A stretch of DNA of 64,000 nt from Saururus chinensis (taxonomy: Eukaryota; Streptophyta; Magnoliopsida; Piperales; Saururaceae), in NCBI GenBank assembly GCA_035235625.1, contig CP141149.1, forward strand, positions 32,853,753-32,917,752, given 5' to 3'. Positions 21,480-32,826 of this stretch are shown here, piece after piece; the stretch's first letter is position 1, and each line of letters opens with the position of its first letter. The notes beneath the pieces were generated by a model. The model was given only the letters and a program-made list of their open reading frames with translations, searched no databases and had not been told where the DNA came from. The translations under genes were made by a program, and so were the position numbers.

Positions 21480-23880
21480 TCTCTTCACATTTTTATCTAC
21501 TCTCTGAGACTCTCTTTCTCCTCTCCTCTCATACTCTCAATTACTTTAATTTTATTTTTTAATTAAAATTTAAAATTGAGCTCTCACACTCTCAAGCCTC
21601 AAGATTGAAGAACAAAGTTCTCAATTCCCAAGCTTCCTCCATCAATTGGGCAACTCAAGTTCCAAACATCAAGGTCAACGGTAAGTAATTTTGATTTAAT
21701 AATTTAATTTTTAGTTTAATTTGCCTATTTTTTCTTTTAGTAATTTACTTTTTTTTGTTTTAAAGAATATGATGTCCCATTTTGATTACAATGTCTCCTC
21801 CTCGGTCGCCCCAACAACCAATTTTCCCAAAGGAAGAATTTTTGAAATAGACTAAGTTGACTAAAAAGGAATTCCACCAATGCCTTTACGGTCAGGGAGA
21901 AAAAAAATGACGGCCCTCCATTTTGTGGAACCATATAAAAAAAATTAGAGTGGACAACCTTAACAACCTCGACATGTTTCTCCTAAAAGTCGAATGCAAC
22001 TAGTGTAAAGATATTCTAAACATGAAAACTAAGGGAGGAGGGGGTACCATATATCTTCTCTGACATGTTAAGTCATGCTATGTCAAGTATAGACTGAAGG
22101 ACCTTAAACAAGCACAATTGAGTGTCACGAGCACTTCTTTAACCTCTCTTAGTACTTTTAATTTTAATTAAGATACAAATTAGAGAGAGCTCGTAAAGTA
22201 CATTGTGCACATTGAGCAACCATTCTCCTTCGCCATTGACTCTTAATTTGAGATGTATGTGAAGTAAACTCCAAAATCTTGTGCAACACTTTGAAGAGAG
22301 ATATTTCTAAACTACACAAGGAGTACAAGGTAGAGCTTATGAACACCCTACAAACAATTTCAAGACAAACTTCTTTAACTTCCGATATTTAGACTAGTAA
22401 CAAAGATATCGGTAATGCATGTATTGCCGCTCATTTTATTAATGAATAATAGAGATTAAATAAAATAATAATATATTTTAACATGATGAAATATCCTCAT
22501 TCCGCTTCAATTATTAAAAAATTATAGATTTTTATTTTAAATAAATACTGAATTAAAGATAAAATTATGTTTATTACTTTAAATAATGCCTCTATAATAA
22601 TGTATCAATAAATCTTTTTAAATTTTAATTCATTGCAATCACATTGGTGCAATTGAATCAAATATGTTTTATAGTAAATGTGCATATTACATAATTAATT
22701 TATTGTTTAAGATAGTTTAAATGTAGTTAAACTTCATCTTCAATTAATTAAAATTTTTTTGTTACATATCACCTCTTCACCCTCTAGAATACAAGAATTT
22801 AAAGACTTTTATAGATTGCATTGTAAGAAATATAAAAATTTCAATTAGATATTCGTCATAGATGGAATAACACATATTAAATGTTGAGATGTGGTGAAGG
22901 ATTAGAAAGTTTAATTATAAGTTGGGTTACAAAAAAATTGCCTCATATCAGACTTAATGAATGTCATTTTGTTATATCTATTTGTTTGATATATTTTTTA
23001 TTTATTTTTTATCTGGAGTTTACTATCTTACTTCTTGTTCAATTCTAAACCACTTGTGTGACATAACTTATGCATTTAAAAATTATAAAGATAATAAAAT
23101 GTTTGCACATCTTGTAAAGTAAATAGAAATAAAATCTAATAAATATTGGTCTCCTATCTATGTAATTTATTGTTTGGGAGTTGTAATATATATTAGGGTT
23201 AGATTAGAAATTATACAAATTCAGATAGATGGTATACATGACAAAATGAGTCTCTTGATGAAAATAATACTCTATACAAAATGATAGAAATTAATTTGTG
23301 TTCTTTATATAACACATATAAAATAACTTATGTATCAAAAAGAAATTAATCAACTTCTAATTATAGAAATTAATTTTTGTTCTTTATATAATACATATGA
23401 AATAACCTATGTATCAAAACGAAATCAATCAACTTCCTCTTCTTCTACTGCTATTACTCCTATGTCTTTTTAACGTAAAACTAAATCTTAGATATTACTT
23501 CAAAAAAATAAACAAAAATTTAGTTCTAATTCTAATGAATTAACTAACTATTTACAAACCAAATTTTCATCTTTTCTTACCCAAAAAGAACTTAATGATA
23601 TAAATATTTTAACTTAGCGGTAGACACATGGAAAGAATTATCATGTGTTGTCTGCCTTATCTCGTAATTTACTAACCCCCCTTTTATGTCTACAGTAATA
23701 TCAAAATCTGCTTTTAGTGTTGGACGATAGGCAAAGTCGACTAACGCATGATGCGGTGGAAGAATGTATTTGCTTTAATGACTGGTTAGAAATAGAAGAA
23801 ATGACACAAACTCCCAATTTTGAAGAGGAAGTTGGAGAAAATTTACAAGACTTGACAATTAATTTATTAATAATGTAATT
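21480..23880 (+). pseudogene. hAT-family transposase fossil (BED finger, WN.TY motif, dimerisation domain)
   Basis: Transposase homology runs through a heavily stopped region. At 21911-22080 there is a BED zinc finger: ILWNHIKKI, then C-N-stop-C, NMKTKGGGG, a stop where Arg is expected, and HVKSC. At about 22850-22925 the hAT phrase WNNTY-stop-MLRCGEGLES appears. At about 23600-23860 the C-terminal dimerisation domain is visible: THGKNYHVLSALSRNLL, MSTVISKSAFSVG, and, after a frameshift, RLTHDAVEECICFNDWLEIE. Upstream (21480-21560) is a CT-rich leader. At least four stops and one frameshift make it inactive. A GC-rich tract at 24060-24171 ending GGCCACCCCA resembles a hAT right terminus, but no matching left end or 8-bp duplication was found. 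Confidence 0.8.
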
Positions 23881-23884
23881 TTTA

Positions 23885-24945
23885 TTTATGTTTGAATTTG
23901 AAGTTTTAGATTATAATTGCAAATAATAAATTGGTGAGTGGGTGCCAACCTAGTTGAGATATACTCATTTTATAGTGATACAATTCTAGTTTTCATTGTG
24001 TATGTTTATAAAAAATTTAATAAATATTTTTTAAGAATATTTAACATTTTTTTTAAAACCTATTGGGGGAGGAGAGTGGGATTGGCGGGCCGGCCTTGCC
24101 CATAGCCCTTCTTAAGGTCCCACCCCATGAGGAGGTTGCAATTGCCCTGGCCTGGCCCTTGGCCACCCCAATACTTACCTTATCAATTTTTGAGTCATCT
24201 TATATTGTTTCTTGTATTAGAACCTTTTAATTTGATTAAGGCCTTTAATTAACACCTAGGCTCTATGGGTCGAGCTTCATGTGGGGGCTATTTTAATATA
24301 TTTTGATTTGTTTCATAATAAGTGTTTTATTTAATTTTACTCTATCTTAAAAAATTAAATAAGGCACTTAATATGAGACAAAGGATTAAACTTTGGACCA
24401 ACCTGCTATCTAAAGTTGGCAATTTGACATTAGTTTATTGACGTCAAACTTGAGCCACACCAGAGCTAGGAAAGAATCCCTTTGTCTTTCCCTGTGCTCA
24501 TTAACATTGCAGAGTTACGGGTTTTATGCGTGGACTTTTCTAGCTTGACCGGTTTTCATGGCTAGGGCAATATGACTAACAATAGAAGGCTGCCACATCA
24601 CCCAAAAATAGAGAGAGAACCTTGAGAATGGGATCCAACCGTTCCCATCTTTCCCCTTCTATATGGCCACTAGTCATGTAATCTAGTCATAAAACATTTT
24701 CCATATATGCATTGTGTTATATCTATATCCTGGTTATTTGCAAAGAATACCATGTTCTTAATTGGCTGACTAATTGTTAGACATCAGTATTGTAGAATTT
24801 CGACAATTGTAGAATCCAAATATAAAGCAGAAAAATAATAAAAAGTAAATAGAGCAAGACACAAAATTTACGTATTAGAAGAGAGCATTTCTACTATCAC
24901 TTGAGAAATAATTGGATGAATTAGAAGCCTCTCAAATAGCCCCTT
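23885..24945. other. Intergenic DNA between the hAT fossil and LTR B2
   Basis: The only distinct item is the GC-rich tract at 24060-24171 (GGCCTGGCCCTTGGCCACC), which may be the right terminus of the hAT element. The remainder is AT-rich without recognised genes. Confidence 0.35.
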
Positions 24946-27424
24946 TGTAAGATCCCTAAACCCTAACCGATTCAATTAATCTTTATTTAGTGATTATTGT
25001 GGTTTAATGTTAACTTTGATCAGTTTTGACTTATTTTCTAAATTAAGGTGGTTAACAATAGTTTTGGATAAAATTTTCTTCACTAAGATGATTTTTATGT
25101 TAATATAAGCTAATAAGAATTTTTTTGGATATTTCGGAATTTTTGACTATTTTACTGAAAAGTTAGAGGGTGGGACTCGCTGTGGGCCCCATGTGCGAAA
25201 TTAGGATTATAGGTCCTAAATGACCCTAATAACTTCTTAAGACAGTACTTAAATGTTTCAAACTTTTCAAACATCGATTTGGGCTTAAAATTAGCAAGTT
25301 TTCTATTTTTAGTGTAAAACTCTATTTATACCCCACCTATTTGTTAGGTTTATCCCAAAGCCTACTATAAATAGAAAGGTTCATCTACTTTTCCAATTGG
25401 GAAGAGCTAGAAATTTGGAGCTTAGCAGCCCTAATCCCCATTTCCCAAGAAGGAAATGTGATTGAGGTAAAGATTAGTCTAATCTTCAATTAATATCTTA
25501 GGGTTTCTCCTAAACTTTCCAAATCTCTTCTTTTGACAAGGTTTAATATCGATTTATACCTAAAAAGCTACTAATTTGAACCTCTATTTCAAACCCTTAT
25601 GAAAGGAATTTCGTTTTTGAACTCAATAAACCCTAAATCTACTTGTTTTCAAGAGATTTAAGTATTTTAAATCGGATTTATGAAGGTATTAACAAAACCC
25701 TATTTTGGGTAGGATTTGAAGGTGTTGGATGATCGATTTCAAGTCAAGAAACTTGTTGAAGGTAATTGATTTCGTCCTAAATGTGTTTGTGATTTCATAT
25801 TTGAGTTTTGACGGAGTTTGAAGTGGGTTTCTATGAATTTGAGCTCTAATGGCGAATTTCGTAAAGCTTAATCTTTCTTATGATTACTTTGTGTTTTTTG
25901 TTGTAAATGGTTAGATTTACTATTTCCTAAGCATAAATTTCATTATTATGATGTTTGGGAGAGAGATTTGAAGGTTTATAATGTTTATATGAAGTTTTGG
26001 TTTTAGATTCAAAGTGGGGAAGAAGAACCAGAAATGTCTGTTATGGCAATCAAACGTACAGGCAGTCAATCGAACGGCCAGGACGCCAACACTGCAGTTT
26101 GATTACTTTTGTGTATTTTACATTTTTTTTATGTTTTTACTCTTAAATATCATTTCTTATGATTATGATGAGTAATACATACTAGGATAAGCTACTAGAA
26201 GTGTATGAATTAGATGTTGGAGGCTATGATGAATGCTTAAGTATTAAGTGGATTTCATGTTAATCAGTTAAGCATGTTATAAACTCTTGTCTTAAATCCA
26301 TGATTGAATGATTCATCATATTTTAGTATGATTCTAGAAAAGTTATAACATGATAATGGAATTATATGCCTTCATATATCATGATTAAATTATAGGTGAA
26401 AGATGGTGTCATGTCTAACTTCAAGTGTGGTATGAATATGCTTACAAAGGTCTAGCATGGAGTTGCACTTATGGGATTTTGTGTTTTCAGATGGTTTTCA
26501 CTCAGGATTTCAGTAAGGAACAATAATTAATTGTTAACGAGCATGTGTGTGGTATGATGATGAGATATTTATAAGGCATATTTATATGTTTAAAATTTAA
26601 TGTTTCTACCATGTACACACATATTTGGGGGATGATTATGGTAATGATTGATGTTATGATTATAAATGATACATGAGAGGCTGATGGGAGTACGTTTCAT
26701 GAATTAGGATTCATGTATGTATTGCCCACATATGTACTATGTTTCAAGCATCATGAAACGGATTTCTGAATGAGACTTTATCGAGATTAGCCGTAGTTGA
26801 TCGATTGGATGTAATGGTGTGAGATTACATGTTAGATTAATTGATCGTTGACTTATCAGAAATTTGTTGGTTTGAAAGGACATGATTTGATTTGAGTTCC
26901 TGTGTGGAACATGGATCCTCCCCGGGTTGAGTTGAGTTGAATGGAGACGAGTTGAGTTGACTCGCATGTGGTTGAGATTTATTGAGATAATTCATCCGGA
27001 CCTTGAGAATCCAAAGTGGTACGCCTTCGTGCACCGGCTACCACGTGTTCTAGGTTCCCTATGTGGGAATTTAGACTCTTCCACCATAGAGATGGCCTGG
27101 GCGAACACACTGCTCTAGGTTCCTTGTGTGGGATTCAGACGTTCTTGGTCAGGTTTGTCCAAGGCGAGTAAACAGAGGGGCAGACTACTCCAAACACCTT
27201 ATGTTTCCTTCGTAGAAATCGGACTACGTCTAGCCTATGTGACATTTACTGATTATTGATTATGCATGCATATGAGATAATATTATGCTCAAGATTGCAC
27301 AGGTTGTGTAGGTATAATTGAGTTTATGTGACTCATATATATATATGTTTTGATATGCATGATTATGGATTATTGTGCTGAGACATTACTATGCAGGTAA
27401 ATGTATGCGATGAGTATGAATTAT

Positions 27425-27640
27425 GAATGAGATGATATTATGATATACTATATGAAATGGTATGCATGATGAATGAATGCATTGGAAATGATTCGTGAAT
27501 GAGATGATAATGTGATATACTATGTAAAATGGTATGCAGGATGGATGAATGCATTGGAAATGAATCATGAATGAGGTATTATCATGATATGTCATATGAA
27601 ATGGTATGCAAGAGATATGTTGATGATCTTATGAGTATAT
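27425..27640 (+). repeat. 72-bp tandem array in LTR B2
   Basis: Three units begin GAATGAG at 27425, 27497 and 27569. It occupies the place of the 57-bp array in B1 and the 55-bp array in B3 but has a different unit. Confidence 0.75.
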
Positions 27641-27810
27641 ATATGTGATGAGTAGTTATGCACAGGTTATACTAATATATCATGATGAATGCATACGATT
27701 TATGTGATGAATTCTAAGGGAAATATATGTGATGATTTTGAGTTTACTCTCTTGACATATAAAATCTTACTAAGTTTTATTGACTCTTCTTTCTGTGTTT
27801 TGTTTTGGGG

Positions 27811-27830
27811 CTGCATGGCGTGACATGCAG
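27811..27830 (+). other. LTR-terminal hairpin (B2) with compensatory change
   Basis: CTGCATG-GCGTGA-CATGCAG keeps the 7-bp stem of B1 and B3. Compared with them, one G-C pair has become A-T through changes on both arms. Confidence 0.75.
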
Positions 27831-28276
27831 TTAACCAAGATCCTCTTTATGATGAATGGACGAGGAGAGCATGAGATTAGGCGTGGATGCCTCTGGACAT
27901 TGTTATGTTTTCTGATTTATGCTGTTATGATTATAAAACATCATGTATGGTGGTTTTTATTTCAAACTCGTGTATATCTTATGTTTTTATATTTGTTTCA
28001 GATCTTCTAATTAGAACTATATGTGTCGACTCAGGATTCTATGTATGTGGGTATATGACTTATGGACTAATTCAGAGTTAAAGTTCTCTTTTATTTTATT
28101 TATTTCTCTTACACAAAGATTTAAAGGTATGTACTCTGTATGTGAATTTTGCCTGATTAATAAATTAAAGTCTTCCGCTATGTTAAACAAACCAACTCTG
28201 ATGCCCCCGTGTGCTCAGACCGTTCCTTGGACCGGGTTTGACTCGGGCCAGGCTGGTGCCGGGGTGTGATACCCTT

Positions 28277-30599
28277 GAGAAAACTCCCTCAGTGTACCAT
28301 TCTTCTCACCTCTCTCTCACAAAAAGGTAAATTAGAAAGTAAGTTTTCTCTCATACCAATGAAAAGAAAGAAAAAAACTCAGCTGCCTGTGTGCAACCAA
28401 TAAGGAGATAAACCTTAATAACGGTAATAAAGTTATTCTCCCTTATCAACTCACCTATGGAAAATAAAATTCTGAGTCCAGGACTATGATCCCAGTTAGA
28501 TTCGTGACGAGATAAACTCAAAGTCACGTTAACAAGTATTTTCTGTTTACATTGCAACTTTCGGTTCAAGACTCGCAAGATAAGATTGCTTTCCCTCTTA
28601 CGTGCATTAATTAATGAAGAAGACTCCAGCAAATGAATTAGACAATTAAAAGATTTATGTTTATTTTATGATCCAACTTCTCATTCAGCTGCACATAGTA
28701 GCCTTAAGGTGTCACGTACATCATGTAATATAAAAAAGCCTCTAACTTCACTTCATACTAGATATAGTTTTTAACATATTTCAAGCCTTGTGATAAGGTA
28801 AAGCTGTTGATAGAAGGGTGCTCATTAGCTTTTGAAAATCATGGTAGTCCCTGGGTCACATGTATTAACAATAAAAAGGTTTCAAGTATGGCAGTCCAAA
28901 AGAGCTTAATCATTCGTTCTTCGACGCCCATGATATTAGTGTTTATCCTCAAAAGCAAGATGCTTGAGCGTAAAGTTTTGAATTAGATGTATTTAAAGAA
29001 GCAGCCATGATGATAGTGTTCAGGAGTGAAGAAAACAGACTTTGAAGCTCTCCCAGACCTAATGGAAATGCATTGGTGCCTCCTTTTCTCAAGCTAAGTT
29101 TGCTGTTGCCGGTAACTTTTAAGGAATCCCAAGTCCAAAAAGCTGAAAAGGAGATGCCATTTTCTAACTTCCGACCTTTTGAGGAGCATCTGATTTTGGG
29201 GTTTCCTTGGTCCCATTTGCCCATCTCCTTTTTTCACATACAAATCTTCTTTTGATAAGACTCCCCTTTTCTCTAAAGTTGAGATGTCTATGCCCCCCCT
29301 CCTGTCTGATTGGTGTTTCTCTCTGCCAAATTCTACCCTCTTCAAAAAGCAATCCAACTTTCTTTATTCTAAACCTAAAAGGAGGTTCAAATGGGGCTGG
29401 CCACTCACCCAGCAAGCAATCCATTTGATTGCAAGAAGCTAAGGACACCTTTTTGAAGGGTCTCCACACCATTGTACCATGTGATTGTGTTTTGACCTAG
29501 ATGTCGCGTATAACATATCTAAGGATATATCCCTTGATCTAGCGGAAAGCCTCATGGGCCACCTCGTGTCTCATGATGATCCTCAATCAATTGAGCGCCA
29601 TGCTTTGGAAAAACAGTGTTGGGGACTAGTTAGGGCATTCTGTGCCTCCAAGGCAAGGCCACGTGAACCCAAACGAGTCCCAGGCCATGAGACATGTGTG
29701 ACCCTTTTCCGACCAGCTGATCAGTTCTGAGATAGAGATGGCCAGTGAGGACTTACATAAGGCACGTCAGTGCGTGTGCAAATATGTACAAGATATGGGG
29801 TCATTGGCCTGTAACAAGCATTATAAATGTGTACAAGACTCTGCTTGGTGAAGCGTCACCAGCCAACCACGTACCACTCACGCCGTTCGTCATAGCCAGA
29901 GGTGAAATTTCTTGGCTGGCTGGTCACGCTTCACCAGGGGATTAGAATTCTGCTCTGATCATTAGCTTGTAACAAGTACATATTGTAAAATTGCATAACG
30001 TGTAGACTCTTAGTTTCCCGTTAATTTGTCATCTTGATGAAGAGCCAAAGAGGTGTGAAGTCTGAAGTGCGGAAAGCAAAGATGGAGGGATTACAGAAAG
30101 TGGGAAGGGGGAGTTGGAGTGACGAAATGAAAAAGTACGTAGCTTTTGGAGTGGGGGTAGTACTATTATAATATTATGCTTATGATAATGGTTTGGCAGA
30201 GGCAAAAGGCGGAGAAGTTATAGACAAAGCTTAAAGCAACCTTCGCTGCTTTTATCCACCCCCTCGAGTCCTGCCTGACTCGTGACCACCCATTCCAACA
30301 AAATATCTATGATCCAATCCCGCAATTAAGTTTGCGAATCAGATTTATAACGATGATGAATCGATTGGTGTTTTTTGTTTTTATAATTTTTGGGAGAGTG
30401 TTGGGCCCCTGGGAGCATGCGTTCTACTTTAATGGCCTCATTTTGCAGGCTTGGATGGTACACTGTTGCACCCACGTATGGGGAGCACCATCTTCTTTCT
30501 TTTCATTACACTCTCACTCATACGTTTTAAGTACTCTTCTCTAATCCTTGTTGAGCAACTGCTACAGACTCCTTCTAGGTTTATACGGTGAGTGAAAGG
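28277..30599. other. Gene-poor intergenic region
   Basis: No protein family was recognised on either strand. Short frames around 29073-29472 overlap each other in several frames without conserved motifs. The one structured item is the inverted repeat at 29844-29937. Confidence 0.4.
29844..29937. repeat. 25-bp imperfect inverted repeat with 43-bp loop
   Basis: The left arm (29844-29868) contains TGGTGAAGCGTCACCAGCC. The right arm (29912-29937) reads back as TGGTGAAGCGTGACCAGCC. The arms differ at three of 25 positions, and one of these would be a G-U pair in RNA. Pairing does not extend beyond the arms. Confidence 0.7.
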
Positions 30600-32289
30600 T
30601 ACAAACAGTGAAGGAAAAAAGGGTCAATTTGTCAGTTGTAAAGGCGAGGAAGAATAGTGGTCCGTGATGTCTCCGAACAGGGAATATAACTATTGGGCCA
30701 GGGCAAATTCTTTCTTTTATTTTTCTCTCTTTCTAAATATATTTTGGGTGGACTGGAGTGCATCTCATATGTTTCTTATAATAATTCATTCACGTACACT
30801 TCTGGTTGAATAAATCCTCATATTTTACAGCTCAGGATAACTACCAGCGGTGGTTACTGTCCAGCTAGTGGTAGGGTATAAATACACAAAGCCTATGCTT
30901 GGCTTTTGTACTTTGCTTGGATGGAAAGGCCAGGGGCCAAAATGCCAAATGATGGCATGTGGTGGCCCATTTATGAAGAACAGCAATTTAACCATACAAG
31001 TAAAACATAGTTTAATTGACATCAGGCTCAGATAGATGGTGCATAAAATTTGAGACGGAACGAGTGATTAGTGCAAAATAATTCACCTCGATCGAAACCA
31101 GGTTTTCGGCGTGATAAACTCATTAATTACTGCTATGCTCATGTAATGGCCAATGAACGAGTCTTCTTCCCAGTTCCCTCTCCATAAGAAAAATGCGTAT
31201 TCTTCTCTGACACAGCGCGAGACATGAAAGTAAAACATGTTCAAGGATGAGAAGCTGAAAAGCTGCAGAGCCCAAAACAATCGAAAAAGAACGAAGAATG
31301 TGACCAAAAAAATGAAAAAGGAAAAGGAGCGAAGGAACGAAAAGGAGGGGGCGAGGGAGGAAACGACAAGAGAAAGAGAAAGGAAAAAAAAGAAGGAAAA
31401 CTCGAGAAACGCGTAAAAGGTAAGAGAGCGTGCGTTAACTTTTTGAGGGGGGAGAGAGAGGTGATGATTTCGTTGGCCGACCCCAAAAAGGTTGAGAGAA
31501 AAGGAAAGCTCAGAGTCACAGCAGCAGCCGAGCAGCGGGGGGTGAAGTGTTAGAGAGAGAATGGAACGACAGACAGCGAGAGCGAGAGGATGGGGACGAG
31601 AAGAGAGGGCGGACTGGGATTGAATTTCGCTCGCTGGGGCCTTTCCCTGCTTGCCCGCCCCCGCTGGTGGCGTATGGAAAGCAGTTATTTGGTAGAATCA
31701 CGAATGATGCCGACCCTTCTCCTCCTCGCTTCCTCTCACACAACACAACACAACACACTCTCTCTCTCTCTCTAGCTTCTTGGTCAAGACAGAGTCGGTC
31801 AGCTTATAGTGGAGATGACTCCTCAGGCCTCCCCACCCCTCCACTCCGCGTTATTAATTTATAGTTATTTGTAATAATACCATCTTTTCTCCCGTTGATA
31901 ATTAGCAGAGGTTAACTCAGTCATGTGCCTCATAAATAACACCGCCCACATGCGCAAATTAGTAGAAAACATATGGCATTGTTGTAGCTGCTACTGCTTT
32001 GCCCAGAATTTATGTCTAACCACTCTCCCTTGCAGATCTCAGCCCAGCAGGGTTAAGAGGGAGACCCAACTAGTTTTTTTCATCAGCGAGCCATTCTTTT
32101 TGTCTCTCCCCACATTTTTTTTTTCTTCCGTAGTTGTCTGAGAATCTTACTTCTTTGCGTTTTGATATTTATTAAACCGTCTCCTCAAGACAGATTCGTT
32201 TTTATTATTGTGTTGGGGGCCCAACCCCGTTGATCGAAAGAGGGGAAAAGGGCGTAGCTATTCTTATCTTCACGCCCCAAGGAAGAAAG
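30600..32289 (+). promoter_or_regulatory. Upstream region of the SMAX1-type gene
   Basis: This is non-coding sequence before the gene. It holds a TATA-like GGGTATAAATACAC at about 30875, a purine-rich belt at 31290-31600, a CAACA run and a CT microsatellite at 31758-31773. GA/CT-rich leaders are common in plant regulatory genes, but the transcription start cannot be placed. Confidence 0.35.
31758..31773. repeat. (CT)8 microsatellite
   Basis: Eight uninterrupted CT repeats directly follow a CAACA-rich stretch in the upstream region of the SMAX1-type gene. Confidence 0.9.
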
Positions 32290-32677
32290 GTGAGTCTGGA
32301 AAGGAGAAAAGCGGGGGGGTGGGACTCGGGAGGAGAAAGGGAGAAAAAAAATGCGTTGTACGTCTTGAGTCTTGACTGCAGAGGCTTTTATGTGCCTTCG
32401 ATTTCCCACCCAACCTGTTTGAGTTTCAAAGGGCATAAAGCCCGTAAAGTTGTGAGATATATCGTCTCCTCCCATGCTCTGTTCTGAAGCAGCAACGCGC
32501 AGACGACCAGCAGCAAAAGTAGAAGAAGCCGGCGTCGCCGCCGCGTTCGCAGCTGTGGATCCCTGATCATATTGAATAAAGAGTTTCGTTCTGAGTTGCC
32601 GTTTTAATTACACAGACATCTCAAGCCCGTCACCGATTCATTTCCTCGCACAATTTCCGTTCTTTTTTCTCTTTCAG
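32290..32677 (+). other. Candidate 5' UTR intron of the SMAX1-type gene
   Basis: A strong donor, GAAAG|GTGAGT, at 32289/32290 pairs with a pyrimidine-rich acceptor, CTTTTTTCTCTTTCAG, ending at 32677. The acceptor lies 149 bp before the ATG. No transcript evidence is available, so this is inferred from splice-site quality only. Confidence 0.35.
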
Positions 32678-32826
32678 TTCCCTTCTCCGTCTGTATGGCT
32701 TGATCTTCGTTATAGATGCAGTTGATTCTTTCGCCCCGAATTGGATTTGGCGAAGATTTTCAGAGAGAGGTGTGGAGCTGGAGAGCCTGGGATTGATTTC
32801 TTCATTAAGTTGCCCAAGTTAGGAAC

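Larger units (their letters stand above)
24946..28271 (+). mobile_element. Solo LTR, family B (copy B2), 3,326 bp
   Basis: It starts TGTAAGATCCC and ends GGGGTGTGATA, with an exact 5-bp target duplication CCCTT (24941-24945 and 28272-28276). It matches B1 and B3 throughout, including the CCACGTGTTCTAG segment, the late tandem array and the terminal hairpin. No internal retrotransposon domain is present. The last base pair has drifted from CA to TA. It belongs to the same subgroup as the truncated copy at 56678. Confidence 0.87.
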
